Assembly (NCBI RefSeq): GCF_005222695.1
Contig: NZ_STGG01000069.1
Coordinates: 1 to 60,820 of the forward strand
Source: Massilia sp. HP4
GTDB taxonomy: Bacteria; Pseudomonadota; Gammaproteobacteria; Burkholderiales; Burkholderiaceae_D
Direction of reading: 5' to 3'
Length of the DNA: 60,820 nt
The notes beneath the pieces were generated by a model. The model saw nothing but the letters and a program-made list of their open reading frames with translations, was not told the origin of the DNA and ran no database searches. This document shows positions 35,553 to 44,493 of this stretch, piece after piece (within the stretch, counting starts at the first letter, position 1; every line of letters starts with the position of its first letter). The position numbers were made by a program, and so were the translations under genes.

Positions 35553-36443
35553 ATGGCCATCGCGCACCTGTTCAAATCCCACGATAAAGACCTGGGCGGC
35601 GGCTTCACCGTGCGCCGCATCCTGCCGGCGGCGGCCAGGCAATCGGTAGGGCCGTTCCTGTTCTTCGACCATATGGGGCCGGTCGAAGCCGCGCCCGGCA
35701 CGCGCCATGACGTACGTCCGCACCCGCACATCGGCCTGGCGACGGTGACGTACCTGTTCGAAGGCGCGATCATGCATCGCGACAGCCTGGGCACCGAGCA
35801 GCGCATCGAGCCCGGCGCGATCAACTGGATGACGGCCGGCAGTGGCATCGTGCACTCCGAGCGCACCCCCGAAGACCTGCTCGAGCGCACGCGCCGTACC
35901 CACGGCCTGCAACTGTGGGCCGCGCTGCCGCGCGAGCACGAGGAAGCGCCGGCCGCCTTCAGCCATACCCCGGCCGACCAGATCCCCGAAGTCTCGCTCG
36001 ATGGCGTCAAGGTCAGGGTGCTGGTCGGCACGGCGCTGGGCAAGACCTCGCCGGTGCCGACCTTCGCCGAGACCTTGTACCTCGACGTGCACCTGGACGC
36101 CGGCGCCGCGATCGAGCTCGACAAGCTGCCCGAGGAAGCCGCGCTGTACGCGCCGTTCGGCGCCATCGAGGTCGACGGCGAGCCGATCGCCGCCAACACG
36201 ATGGCCATGCTCGAGCCGGGCGCCGCGGTGCGGGTGAGCTCGGGCGAAGGCGCGCGCTTCGTCGTGATCGGCGGCGCGCCGCTCGACGGCAAGCGCTTCA
36301 TCTTCTGGAATTTCGTATCGAGCAGCCGCGAGCGTCTCGAGCAGGCGGCGCGCGATTGGGACGAAGACCGCTTCGTGCCGGTGCCTGGCGAAACCGAACG
36401 CATCCCTCTGCCGCCGCTGCCGTCGGCGTGGCGCACTGGCTGA
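35553..36443 (+). CDS. pirin-family protein
   Basis: 296-residue bicupin, second pirin in the window. RPHPHIGLATVTYLFEGAIM and WMTAGSGIVHSERTPED supply the His/His/His/Glu metal site. GLQLWAALPREHEEA follows. It lies 45 bases after the kinase gene on the same strand and could be read through, but nothing links it functionally to that cluster. Quercetinase or regulatory pirin cannot be told apart. Confidence 0.9.
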   Translation: MAIAHLFKSHDKDLGGGFTVRRILPAAARQSVGPFLFFDHMGPVEAAPGTRHDVRPHPHIGLATVTYLFEGAIMHRDSLGTEQRIEPGAINWMTAGSGIVHSERTPEDLLERTRRTHGLQLWAALPREHEEAPAAFSHTPADQIPEVSLDGVKVRVLVGTALGKTSPVPTFAETLYLDVHLDAGAAIELDKLPEEAALYAPFGAIEVDGEPIAANTMAMLEPGAAVRVSSGEGARFVVIGGAPLDGKRFIFWNFVSSSRERLEQAARDWDEDRFVPVPGETERIPLPPLPSAWRTG

Positions 36444-36540
36444 CCCCGTGACTGATTGCCGCACTGCCAGCACTCGCAAGGCCGCATGAGAAGGCGTAAG
36501 CTGGCATCACCAACGTGGGTTCATTACGCGAGGTGATGCC

Positions 36541-36651
36541 ATGAAGATTCCTGAACACCTGCGGGCGCCAGCGATCGTGTTCGCCCTGCAAGCAGCACTA
36601 TTGGCCGGCGCGGCGCTGGTCTTCCTGATCCTGATACCGCCCCACGGTTGA
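36541..36651 (+). CDS. small single-helix membrane protein (36 aa)
   Basis: Short frame MKIPEHLRAPAIVFALQAAL continuing into a hydrophobic helix (ALLAGAALVFLILI) and ending PPHG. GAGG lies seven bases before the ATG, a hairpin follows the stop, and codons are GC3-rich. No family known. It would be an inner-membrane micropeptide if real. Confidence 0.45.
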   Translation: MKIPEHLRAPAIVFALQAALLAGAALVFLILIPPHG

Positions 36652-36654
36652 ACG

Positions 36655-36672
36655 CCGGCCCGCAAGGGCCGG
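36655..36672. terminator. hairpin between convergent genes
   Basis: Perfect 7-bp stem CCGGCCC/GGGCCGG with a GCAA tetraloop, between the small membrane ORF and the end of the FHA gene. No T tract on either strand, so any terminator role is weak. Confidence 0.4.
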
Positions 36673-36675
36673 GCG

Positions 36676-38226
36676 TCAGGCGTTGAGTTCGGCGGTAAGC
36701 ACGTGGCTGCGATACGCGTCGCCGCCACGTGGGCCGGCTTGCGCCTCGGGATAGGCCTGCGCCACGAAGCGCGCCCCGATGCCCAGGCCGGAGGGCTGCA
36801 GGCGGCCCAGCCCGGCTTCTGGCGCGAGCGGGGTTTCGCGGCCGCTGCTGCGGTCAATCTGCCAGAAACCGCCGTCGCGGTGGAACAGCAGCGGCAGCGC
36901 CGCGGCGCGCGGCATGCTGGACGGTTGCTGGGGAGTGCGAACGCCGGGCATGCAATCGGGCGCCATCACATAGAAGCATTCGGCGCGCGCGCCGGCATCG
37001 AGCCGGTGCAACACCACCGCGTGCGCCATCACGGCCGTCACCTCGAGCGTGACGATGCCCTTGATGCTGGCGGTCAGTTCGATCTTCATGCCGAGCCGTA
37101 GCTGCACCGGCATGTGCTTGCCGGGCCAGACGCCGTCGAGCAGCAGGCCGAAGCGCGACACGTCCTCGATCTCGAAGCCGTGGCGGCTGCGGCGGATGAT
37201 GGCATGCCGCCCAGACAGGCGGCGCGTCAGGCCGCCGTATTCCATGCCAGCCTCGCCGTGGTGGGCCAGCAGCAATTCGGCTTCGGGCGCGATGGTTTCG
37301 AAGCGGCCCAGCACGCACTCGTCGAGCGCGAACAGGCGCACGTGGCGCTGGGTGGCGGAATCGGCCTCGGCATGCACCAGGCAGCCGGCGCTGGCCGGGC
37401 AGGGGTGCAGCGCCGCTGCGACCGGCATGTCGATCTCGATCAGGTCTTCGTCCCAGGCGATGGTCGACATGCCGAGGTCGATCTTGCCGCTGCCGCCGTC
37501 CAGGTTGAGCTGGGCGATCGAGGCGTTGCGGGCATTGACGTCGATGTCGATCCGGCCGCCGCCAGGGGCATTCACGCGCGCGATGCCGGCGTCGTCGGCC
37601 GTCACCCGCACGTTCTTGTGGGTGGCGAGGAAGGTCTGGTGAATCTCGCCCAGGCTGGCGTCCTGGCGCGGCACCAGGATCACGGGCGAGCAGGTCCAGG
37701 TGCGGCCCGCGTCTTGCGCATGCGGGTGGCGGCTGTGCAGCTCGACCTCGATCCGGTACTGGCCGTGCTCCAGGCCGCGCGAGGAAAATTCGAGGAAGAG
37801 CGGGCGCCAGTCGCCGCGCGAGGTGCGCTGGAAACCGTAGCTTTCGCCGCCGTGCAGGCGCAGCGCCGAACGCACCAGCATGCGCACCTCGGGTGCGCAA
37901 TCCATCGGCATGCCGCGCAGCTCGAGGCGGATCGCCTGGCGGCCACCGGCGGCGCGCGGGTCGAAACCGCTGATGTGCAGCTGGGGGCGTTGCAGGTGGA
38001 CTGTTCGCTCGACCGGCCTTGGGGAGATGTCGGTATTGCGCCGGCTGCGCAGGGCGGCGATGGCGTCGAAGCTCGACGGCAGGCCGGCCGCCGCGGGCAG
38101 CGCGACCGCCACCGGCGCCGCTACAGCTTCGGCCTCGGGCTGGGCATGCCCGTGCGCGCACATGGCGTCGCCGGGCAAGACCCAGACGGTGCAGTGCGGA
38201 TGCGCGGGATTGCGGCAGCGATTCAT
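36676..38226 (-). CDS. FHA-domain protein with N-terminal Cys/His cluster
   Basis: 516 residues. The N-terminus CRNPAHPHCTVWVLPGDAMC with following HGH resembles a zinc ribbon. A beta-rich middle region (~80-290) is unassigned (QAIRLELRGMPMDCAPEVRM and RIDIDVNARNASIAQLNLDG). A FHA domain follows at ~300-390: VLGRF, LTRRLSGRHAIIRRSRHGFE and DVSRFGLLLDG, with the Gly-Arg, Ser-x-x-His and Asn/Gly-loop pattern for phosphothreonine binding. No membrane segment. It is downstream of the PP2C gene on the same strand (145-base AT-rich gap) and probably reads the phosphorylation state set by the kinase/PP2C pair. Confidence 0.85.
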   Translation of the reverse strand: MNRCRNPAHPHCTVWVLPGDAMCAHGHAQPEAEAVAAPVAVALPAAAGLPSSFDAIAALRSRRNTDISPRPVERTVHLQRPQLHISGFDPRAAGGRQAIRLELRGMPMDCAPEVRMLVRSALRLHGGESYGFQRTSRGDWRPLFLEFSSRGLEHGQYRIEVELHSRHPHAQDAGRTWTCSPVILVPRQDASLGEIHQTFLATHKNVRVTADDAGIARVNAPGGGRIDIDVNARNASIAQLNLDGGSGKIDLGMSTIAWDEDLIEIDMPVAAALHPCPASAGCLVHAEADSATQRHVRLFALDECVLGRFETIAPEAELLLAHHGEAGMEYGGLTRRLSGRHAIIRRSRHGFEIEDVSRFGLLLDGVWPGKHMPVQLRLGMKIELTASIKGIVTLEVTAVMAHAVVLHRLDAGARAECFYVMAPDCMPGVRTPQQPSSMPRAAALPLLFHRDGGFWQIDRSSGRETPLAPEAGLGRLQPSGLGIGARFVAQAYPEAQAGPRGGDAYRSHVLTAELNA

Positions 38227-38371
38227 GTCAGCTTGACAAGTTGAAAAATGGTCGAAATAAACATTGCTAGCTTACGCTGTTTTTGGACCGCGCGGCGCAC
38301 CGAGCGCGTTGATTAACAACATTATTTTCGAAAAGCATTACTTTTGGTGGTGGCTGTTGGATGGAAGGACG

Positions 38372-39346
38372 CTAGCCACGAACGGCCTCGACCGGCAGCA
38401 CGGTTTCATCCGCGTGGCGCGCCAGCGGACGCAGCACCAGGGCCGTCAGGTTGTCGGGCTGGAGCCCCGGCGGCGGATCGTTTTCGAGCAGGCCGAACAG
38501 GCGTTCGACCAGGGTCGCCGCATCCGGCGCGCCGCCCATCAGCGCGGGCCAGCCGGCGACGAAACCATCCGGTTGGGTGCACGACCAGAAGCCGTCGGTG
38601 GCCAGCAGGTAGGCCGTGCCCTGCCGCAGCGGCAGTGGACGGCGGTCGGCCAGGTGACCCAGCCAGCACGGCAGGTTACGCGGCGTCAGGGCGAACAGCG
38701 GGTCGGACAGGCGCGCCGGGTCGGCGAAGGCATTGCCAAGGATGAAAGCCTGGGCGATCTGCGGCGCATGGCGTCCGTGCACCTGGCGCCACCAGCCCGC
38801 TTCGTCGAGGCGGCCGGCAAGGGCGGCGACGGTGGCCGGCACATGGTCGACAGTCAGGGGAGTCGCGTGCATGGCGTCGAGTTCATACAGGCGCGAATCG
38901 CCTACATGGTAGAGCAGCGGCGCGCCGGCCGGCGGCAGTTCGAGCAGGGTCAGGGTGGTGCCGGGCCGCACCGCGCCGGCGCCCTCCGGCGCAAAGCGTG
39001 CCTGCAGGCCGGCGTGGACGGCGTCCAGCCGTTCCGCCAGCTCGTCGAGCGTGGCGCAGGGCGCCATGTCCAGCAAGGCTGCGGCCAGGGCTTCGGCCGC
39101 TTCGCGTCCGTGGCCATGGCCGCCCATGCCGTCCAGTACCGCCAGCCGGCCGTGGTTCGCCGGCCACCCGTCCACGGTGACGCAAACCGGCTGCTGGTCG
39201 TGCAGGCGGCAGGCGCGACCGTCGAAATCGATGACGACGAAATTGTCCTGGTTTTCGGCGCGGGTGGATGGGCCGCAACCGACACGGCTGGCGACCGCGA
39301 CATCGAACCAGGGGGCGAAACGGAAATCGGCGAGGGTGACTGGCAT
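38372..39346 (-). CDS. PP2C-family Ser/Thr protein phosphatase
   Basis: 324 residues from ATG at 39346 (a TTG two codons earlier is possible; ribosome site weak). Metal-site motifs are in order: ENQDNF (residues 31-36), LDGMGGHGHGREAAEAL, GDSRLYELDA, LLATDGFW and PDNLTALVLR. Soluble, without the C-terminal membrane helix of PstP. The presumed substrates are the kinases encoded at 33.2 and 51.4 kb and their targets. The FHA gene lies downstream. Confidence 0.92.
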   Translation of the reverse strand: MPVTLADFRFAPWFDVAVASRVGCGPSTRAENQDNFVVIDFDGRACRLHDQQPVCVTVDGWPANHGRLAVLDGMGGHGHGREAAEALAAALLDMAPCATLDELAERLDAVHAGLQARFAPEGAGAVRPGTTLTLLELPPAGAPLLYHVGDSRLYELDAMHATPLTVDHVPATVAALAGRLDEAGWWRQVHGRHAPQIAQAFILGNAFADPARLSDPLFALTPRNLPCWLGHLADRRPLPLRQGTAYLLATDGFWSCTQPDGFVAGWPALMGGAPDAATLVERLFGLLENDPPPGLQPDNLTALVLRPLARHADETVLPVEAVRG

Positions 39347-39408
39347 TGGCAAAATGGTCAGGTGAGTGCCGACACTGTACTACTTAGTCAGAGGCATCGA
39401 TGGTTCGA

Positions 39409-40674
39409 TTAGATGGGGTTTTTCCTGCCGCCGGTCATCAATGCCAGGGCATTGAGCGCGACGCAGGCGCCCGCGGCGGCGAGGGCGGCGCGCACGCCCC
39501 AGGCGTCGGCTACCAGGCCCCAGAACACGCTGCCGAGCGCGTACCCGCCGGACATCACGAACAGGTAGATCGACAGCGTGCGCGCGCGGACCTCGGCCGG
39601 GAACGACAGCTGGGCGGCCGCGTTCAGGGTCGAGACGGTGGTGGACCAGGCCATGCCGCCACAGACGATCAAGGGCACCAGCAGGGCGAGCGAGCGCAGG
39701 TGCGGCATGGCCAGCAGCATGAGGCCATACACCAGCAAGGCGCCGGCCAAGAGGCCCGTGCGGTCGACCCGGGCCCGCACCTGCGGCAGGAAGAAGGCGG
39801 CCAGTACCGCGCCGCCGCCCAGGCAGCCCATCAGGATGCCGTACACGCCGGCGCGCAGGTGCAGCACTTCGCGCACGAACACCGGCAGCAGGCTGGCGAA
39901 GGCGATGGTGGCGAAGAACACCGAGCACACATTGCGCAGGATGCGGCGATAGCGCGGGCAGCCGAAGGCGGTGGCGACGCCCTGGCGGAAGCGCTGTGCA
40001 AAACCTTCGCGCACGACCGGCTGCGGCTCGCCCTCGCGCCACCAGTGCCAGTACACGGCCAGCAGGCCGGCGAACGAGACGGCATTGGCGAGGAACAGGG
40101 CGCCGGCCCCGATCCAGCCGAACAGCAGGCCGCCCAGCGCCGGGCCGAGGATGGCGGACAGGTTGTACGACAGATTGTTGAGCGTGGCGGCGGCTTCGAC
40201 CTCGTCGGGCTCGACCAGGCTGCCGATCGCCGCCTGCCAGGCCGGCCAGAGGAAGGCGGTGCCGATGCCCAGGCAGAAGGTGATCGCCAGCACCGGGCCG
40301 CTGGAGACCTTGCCGGTCCAGACCAGCACCGCCATCGCGGCGGCGCACAGGGCATTGAACAGGTTACAGAAGAACAGGAACTTGGGCCGGTGCACGGCAT
40401 CGGCCAGCACCCCGGCGAGCAGCGCGAACAGGAAGACCGGCGCATAGGTCGCGGTCTGCACCAGCGAGGTGATCGAGGCCGATTGCGACAGCGAGGCCAC
40501 CAGCCAGGCGGCGGCGAAGGTCTGGACCCAGGTGCCGAGGTTCGAGACCATGTTCGCGAGCCAGATGCGGCGGTAGCGGGCATGGCGCAGCGGCTGGGTG
40601 AGGGGGACCTTGCGGCGTTTATGGGCCGTGCCGGCGGCAGGGTGGAAAAAGGCGAGGAAGCTGGCTTTCGGCAT
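39409..40674 (-). CDS. MFS transporter, EntS/MFS_3-type
   Basis: 421 residues, 12 predicted helices. RRIWLANMVSNLGTWVQTFA at the start and the loop VEPDEVEAAATLNNLSYNLS are hallmarks of the EntS-like 'MFS_3' exporters. The substrate is unknown: siderophore or drug export is typical for the group. 62 bases upstream of its start codon region no regulator is seen. It is adjacent to the PP2C gene but has no evident link to it. Confidence 0.88.
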   Translation of the reverse strand: MPKASFLAFFHPAAGTAHKRRKVPLTQPLRHARYRRIWLANMVSNLGTWVQTFAAAWLVASLSQSASITSLVQTATYAPVFLFALLAGVLADAVHRPKFLFFCNLFNALCAAAMAVLVWTGKVSSGPVLAITFCLGIGTAFLWPAWQAAIGSLVEPDEVEAAATLNNLSYNLSAILGPALGGLLFGWIGAGALFLANAVSFAGLLAVYWHWWREGEPQPVVREGFAQRFRQGVATAFGCPRYRRILRNVCSVFFATIAFASLLPVFVREVLHLRAGVYGILMGCLGGGAVLAAFFLPQVRARVDRTGLLAGALLVYGLMLLAMPHLRSLALLVPLIVCGGMAWSTTVSTLNAAAQLSFPAEVRARTLSIYLFVMSGGYALGSVFWGLVADAWGVRAALAAAGACVALNALALMTGGRKNPI

Positions 40675-40781
40675 GGTCCACCATGGTAGGACGGGGCCAT
40701 CGTAGTCGTCAATAAAATTGCATTATGGAAAATCAACGCTGTGGTATGTTTACGTCCCACGCAACACTGTCAATACATGCC

Positions 40782-41267
40782 ATGGACATCCGGCCGCTGG
40801 TCGACACCGATATTCCGACGCTCGCACCCGCCATTGCAGCCTTGCTGCGCGAGCTGGCGCTGGAGTTCATCGTCCACGAATCGACGCGCGAAGGGGCCGC
40901 GACCTTCCTGGCCGAGAACGACCAGATGGGCGTGCGTAAATTCCTGGCCCTGGGGCATGTGTATCACGTGGCGCTCGACGACGGACAGCTGGCCGGCTTC
41001 ATCGCGATCCGTGACAACAGCCATCTGTTCCACTTGTTCGTGGGCAAGCGCTGGCAGGGGCAGGGCCTGGCGCGCAAGCTGTGGAGCGTGGCGCGGGCGG
41101 CGGCCATCGCGCGCGGCGGCGACGGCAATTTCACGGTCAACTCGTCGAACCATGGGGTGCCGGCCTACGAGGCGTTCGGCTTCGTGCGGGTCGGGCCGAC
41201 GCAGTGCGTGAAGGGGATGTATTTCAATCCGATGCGCCTGGGGTGGGCGGACGACGTCCACGATTGA
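40782..41267 (+). CDS. GNAT-family N-acetyltransferase
   Basis: 161 residues from MDIRPLVDTDIPTLAPAIAA. The acetyl-CoA loop is HLFVGKRWQGQGLARKLW (R/Q-x-x-G-x-G/A) and the C-terminal block is NSSNHGVPAYEAFGFVRVGP. The substrate is unknown. The start was chosen at the Met where family homology begins; a Met 19 codons upstream has no support. Confidence 0.88.
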   Translation: MDIRPLVDTDIPTLAPAIAALLRELALEFIVHESTREGAATFLAENDQMGVRKFLALGHVYHVALDDGQLAGFIAIRDNSHLFHLFVGKRWQGQGLARKLWSVARAAAIARGGDGNFTVNSSNHGVPAYEAFGFVRVGPTQCVKGMYFNPMRLGWADDVHD

Positions 41268-41306
41268 GACGCCATGCCGCCCCGCTGGCGCGCTATCGGA
41301 TGCCGG

Positions 41307-41987
41307 TTACCGGACGCGGTCCAGTTTCCTGCGGCGCCGTGCCCAGCCCAACATGCCGGCGCCGAGCAGCAGCATCGGCGTCGTTCCGGGTTCCGGCACC
41401 TCGCCGGCGGGCGCTTCCAGGACGAACGAGAGATTGTCGGCATAGCCGTCGTTGTCGCCCGAAACGAGACGCTCCATCGACAGCCAGAAGGACAGCTTGC
41501 GCGTGCCCGCCGGCATGAATCCTTCTGCTTCGCGATAGAACAGGCCGGTCTGGTTGTTGCGATCCTGCGGCGTCACGGGGCCAAGGGCCGAGCTGCCGAT
41601 TTCATTGTCCAATTCGTCAAGAAACTGTACATAAAACAGTGCATTGTCGCCTTGGTTGCTCCAGCCACCGAGCCATCCTGTCAAGGAATAGGAAATAGTT
41701 CTTGCGGTCGCCGCCCCGAAGTCGAGGGTCTGGTAGGCCGCGGCATACTGGCCGACCCCGGCGAACATCTTCGCGCCGCGGTCGACCGGTCCCGGCTGGG
41801 TGGGCAGCACCCAGTTGCTGCCATAGTCCACCGACTGGAACATATCGTAGCCGGCATAGCCGGTCCAGCCGGCGACGCCGGCCTCGGCGTCGCCATTGAC
41901 GACCAGGTTGTCGCCATAGACGACTGCGGCCTGGCTGCCGCACGCCGCGGCAAGCAGCGCCGCGCCAACTAGAAATTGCCATTTCAT
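41307..41987 (-). CDS. PEP-CTERM sorting-domain exported protein
   Basis: 226 residues: signal peptide (FLVGAALLAAACGSQA), a beta-sandwich body beginning NLVVNGDAEAGVAGWTGYAG (carbohydrate-binding-like 'NGDFE' opening), and the C-terminal tripartite tail VPEPGTTPMLLLGAGMLGWA followed by RRRRK. This tail is cut by an exosortase (EpsH/XrtA type); none is encoded in the window. A role in the extracellular polysaccharide matrix is inferred from the family. Confidence 0.92.
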   Translation of the reverse strand: MKWQFLVGAALLAAACGSQAAVVYGDNLVVNGDAEAGVAGWTGYAGYDMFQSVDYGSNWVLPTQPGPVDRGAKMFAGVGQYAAAYQTLDFGAATARTISYSLTGWLGGWSNQGDNALFYVQFLDELDNEIGSSALGPVTPQDRNNQTGLFYREAEGFMPAGTRKLSFWLSMERLVSGDNDGYADNLSFVLEAPAGEVPEPGTTPMLLLGAGMLGWARRRRKLDRVR

Positions 41988-42006
41988 GAAAGTCTCCTTA
42001 TCGGGT

Positions 42007-44184
42007 TCAATTGATGCGGTATTGGTCGAGTTGTGCCGCGCCCTGCAGCGCCGGATCGCTGATCGACGGCAAGCCGTTTTCCAGGTGGCCGGCGAAGCGC
42101 CGCAGCCAGCCCGGCAGTCCGTTCACGCGCAGGCTGTAGTCGTACCAGTTGCGGCTCGACGCCAGGGGCAACCGTAGGGTGCTGCGCGAGCGTGCCACGA
42201 CGCGCACTTCGGTGGGCCGGTTCGAGGCGTACTTGTTGGCGGCCAGGCTGAATACGCACGGCTGCGCGCCGTCGTTGACCAGCTCGATCACCAGGTCGCC
42301 GGCCTTGCGGTCGGCGCGCAGGATCAACCCCGGCGCGGCCGCATTGCCACCGCGCCGCACATCGCCTGCCACGTGGCGATGGAAGCCGTTCGGTCCCAGC
42401 ACCCAGAGGTCGTAGAGCGATGCGGTGCTCCAGCGGCCCTTCAACTGCTTGCCTGCTTCGACGGTGTAGCGGCGCGGGATCCGGTCCAGGGCCAGGCGGT
42501 CGTAGACATGGAATACCGCACCGGCTTCGCCGGCATTCTCGAACGTGAGCTCCACCTGGCCGCCGCCAGTCGGTACGTGTGCCTGCACCTGGAGTTCATA
42601 CGGCAAGGCCCGTGCCGGACGTACACCGGCAAGCTGCACCGGCGCCGCCAGCGACGCTGGCGTGGCCGGCACTTTCGTGTTGGGCAGGCCAAGCGCCATC
42701 GCGCGCCGCGCGGCGGTTTCGGGCAGCAGCTGCTCGAAACCGCTGTCCGGCGGATTGACGAAGTCGAAACACGACAGCAGGTCGCCGCTCACCGCGCGCC
42801 GCCACTGGCTGATCAAGGGCTCTCGCACGCCGAACCGCGCCTCGATGAAGCGCACGACCGATGAATGGTCGAAGACCTGCGAGTTGACCCAGCCGCCCTT
42901 GGACCAGGGCGAGATGACGTACATCGGAACGCGCGGCCCCAGTCCGTAGGGGCGATGCAGCGTGCGCGGATCGGCGCCGTTGAGGACGTGATGGTATTCG
43001 CCGCTGGTATCGACGGTCGACGCGCCCGCCACCCGCGCCTGGGCTGGGTCGCTGCTGTAGGTCTCGTACGCTGGCACCGACGGCGGCGGCATGTGGTCGA
43101 AGAAGCCGTCGTTCTCGTCGAAGTTGACGAGGAAGACAGTCTTGCTCCAGCTCTCGGGATTGGCCGTCAGGGCGTCCAGTACGCGTGCGATATAGTCGGC
43201 GCCCGAGGCCGGGCTCGACGGACCAGGATGTTCCGAGCCTTCGGCAGTGGCGACCACCCAGCTCACCTGCGGCAGGCGGTTGGCCAGCACGTCTGCCTTG
43301 AGCAGGTCGAGGTCGCGCGTGCTGACGCCGCGCTCGCGCAGCGCCGGCGCGTGGCCCGGACGCCCGTACCACGCGTTGCGAAAGCTCCGGAAACCGGCCA
43401 GCGGATTGTCGGTGAAGTTGTCCGCCATGTTCTGGTAGACCTGCCACGTGATGCCTGCGGCCTGCAGGCGCTCCGGATAGGTGGTCCACAGGTAGTCGGT
43501 GGATGGATCGGGATTGAAGTTGTCGTGGCTGTTGTCGGTCGACGGACCGCCGGCTCTGGCCAGCGGGTCGTTGTGGCCGCTGAACAGGAACAGCCGGTTG
43601 GTGTTGGTGCCGGTCTGCGTGGCGCAGTGATAATGGTCGCAGATCGTGAAGGCGCGCGCGAGCGCGAACTGGAACGGCACGTCGGCCTCGGCGTAGTAGC
43701 CCATTGAATGGTTTTGCTTGGCCGCGCACCAGTCGTTCATGCGGCCGCTATCCCAGGCCAGCTGCGCGTCCAGCCAGGCATGGGGCGTCCCGGCGACACG
43801 GATGACCGGGAAGTCCTGCACCGTATTGAGGCGGAATGGCGCGATCGGGCGGCTCTGCGGCCAGTTCGGACGACCGGGCACAGGCGCGCCTCCAACGCTT
43901 TTCTGGACGAAGACCGATTTGCGGCTGAAGAGGTTCTGGCGGTCCATCACCGGAATCGGGAACGGATCGCCAAATCCGCGCACGCCTTCCATCGTGCCGA
44001 AGTAGTGGTCGAAGCTGCGGTTTTCCTGGGTCAGTACGACGATGTGCTCGACGTCCTGCAGGCTGCGAGTGCGCTGGTTGGCGGGCAGGGCCAGTGCCCG
44101 CTGGATGGCCGGCGGGAAGGTGGCGAGCACCGCGCTGGCGCCGGCGGCCTGCGCCAGGGTACCAAGAAAGTCGCGACGGCTCAC
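42007..44184 (-). CDS. Tat-exported phosphocholine-specific phospholipase C
   Basis: 725 residues. The GTG start gives SRRDFLGTLAQAAGASAVLA, a twin-arginine signal. The acid-phosphatase/PLC superfamily domain follows with VVLTQENRSFDHYFGTMEGV (catalytic Asn-Arg-Ser region), TNRLFLFSGHND, NFDENDGFFDHMPPP and KGGWVNSQVFDHSSVVRF. Two C-terminal DUF756-type beta domains finish it (LPYELQVQAHVPTGGGQ and FSLAANKYASNRPTEVR). It should hydrolyse phosphatidylcholine or sphingomyelin to release phosphocholine. A three-repeat Pho box 107 bases upstream indicates phosphate-starvation induction. Confidence 0.93.
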   Translation of the reverse strand: MSRRDFLGTLAQAAGASAVLATFPPAIQRALALPANQRTRSLQDVEHIVVLTQENRSFDHYFGTMEGVRGFGDPFPIPVMDRQNLFSRKSVFVQKSVGGAPVPGRPNWPQSRPIAPFRLNTVQDFPVIRVAGTPHAWLDAQLAWDSGRMNDWCAAKQNHSMGYYAEADVPFQFALARAFTICDHYHCATQTGTNTNRLFLFSGHNDPLARAGGPSTDNSHDNFNPDPSTDYLWTTYPERLQAAGITWQVYQNMADNFTDNPLAGFRSFRNAWYGRPGHAPALRERGVSTRDLDLLKADVLANRLPQVSWVVATAEGSEHPGPSSPASGADYIARVLDALTANPESWSKTVFLVNFDENDGFFDHMPPPSVPAYETYSSDPAQARVAGASTVDTSGEYHHVLNGADPRTLHRPYGLGPRVPMYVISPWSKGGWVNSQVFDHSSVVRFIEARFGVREPLISQWRRAVSGDLLSCFDFVNPPDSGFEQLLPETAARRAMALGLPNTKVPATPASLAAPVQLAGVRPARALPYELQVQAHVPTGGGQVELTFENAGEAGAVFHVYDRLALDRIPRRYTVEAGKQLKGRWSTASLYDLWVLGPNGFHRHVAGDVRRGGNAAAPGLILRADRKAGDLVIELVNDGAQPCVFSLAANKYASNRPTEVRVVARSRSTLRLPLASSRNWYDYSLRVNGLPGWLRRFAGHLENGLPSISDPALQGAAQLDQYRIN

Positions 44185-44290
44185 GCGCGCACCTGCAGGC
44201 TGGCTGATGCGAGGTCGAATGGTTGCATGTGATGGCTCCGGGTCGGGTTAAGGGAAGACGACGAGACTTGCGCACGCCGAACCAAAGCTT

Positions 44291-44319
44291 ATGTATTGAC
44301 GATGAAATGTTGATGACAA
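44291..44319 (-). promoter_or_regulatory. Pho box (three 11-bp-spaced repeats) upstream of phospholipase C
   Basis: On the minus strand TTGTCAT-4-ATTTCAT-4-AATACAT: three 7-base half-sites at exact 11-bp spacing, matching the PhoB recognition pattern (TGTCAT-type repeats). It lies in the 309-base divergent gap between the phospholipase and marC genes, on the side and in the orientation of the phospholipase. The rest of that gap shows no gene. Confidence 0.75.
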
Positions 44320-44493
44320 TCTAACGATTGAGCGCGAAAAGCGTAATCTGGTTGGCAAGGTCGCGTCTGTCGAAAGGATGTATTCAGCGGTGTTTCGGCT
44401 TTGCCGACGCATCATGTACAGTGTCGTCTGGTTGGGCCGCTTGACTCGCGCGCGGCATCGCCGACCGTTTGCCCGGACCAATCACGCTATTTC

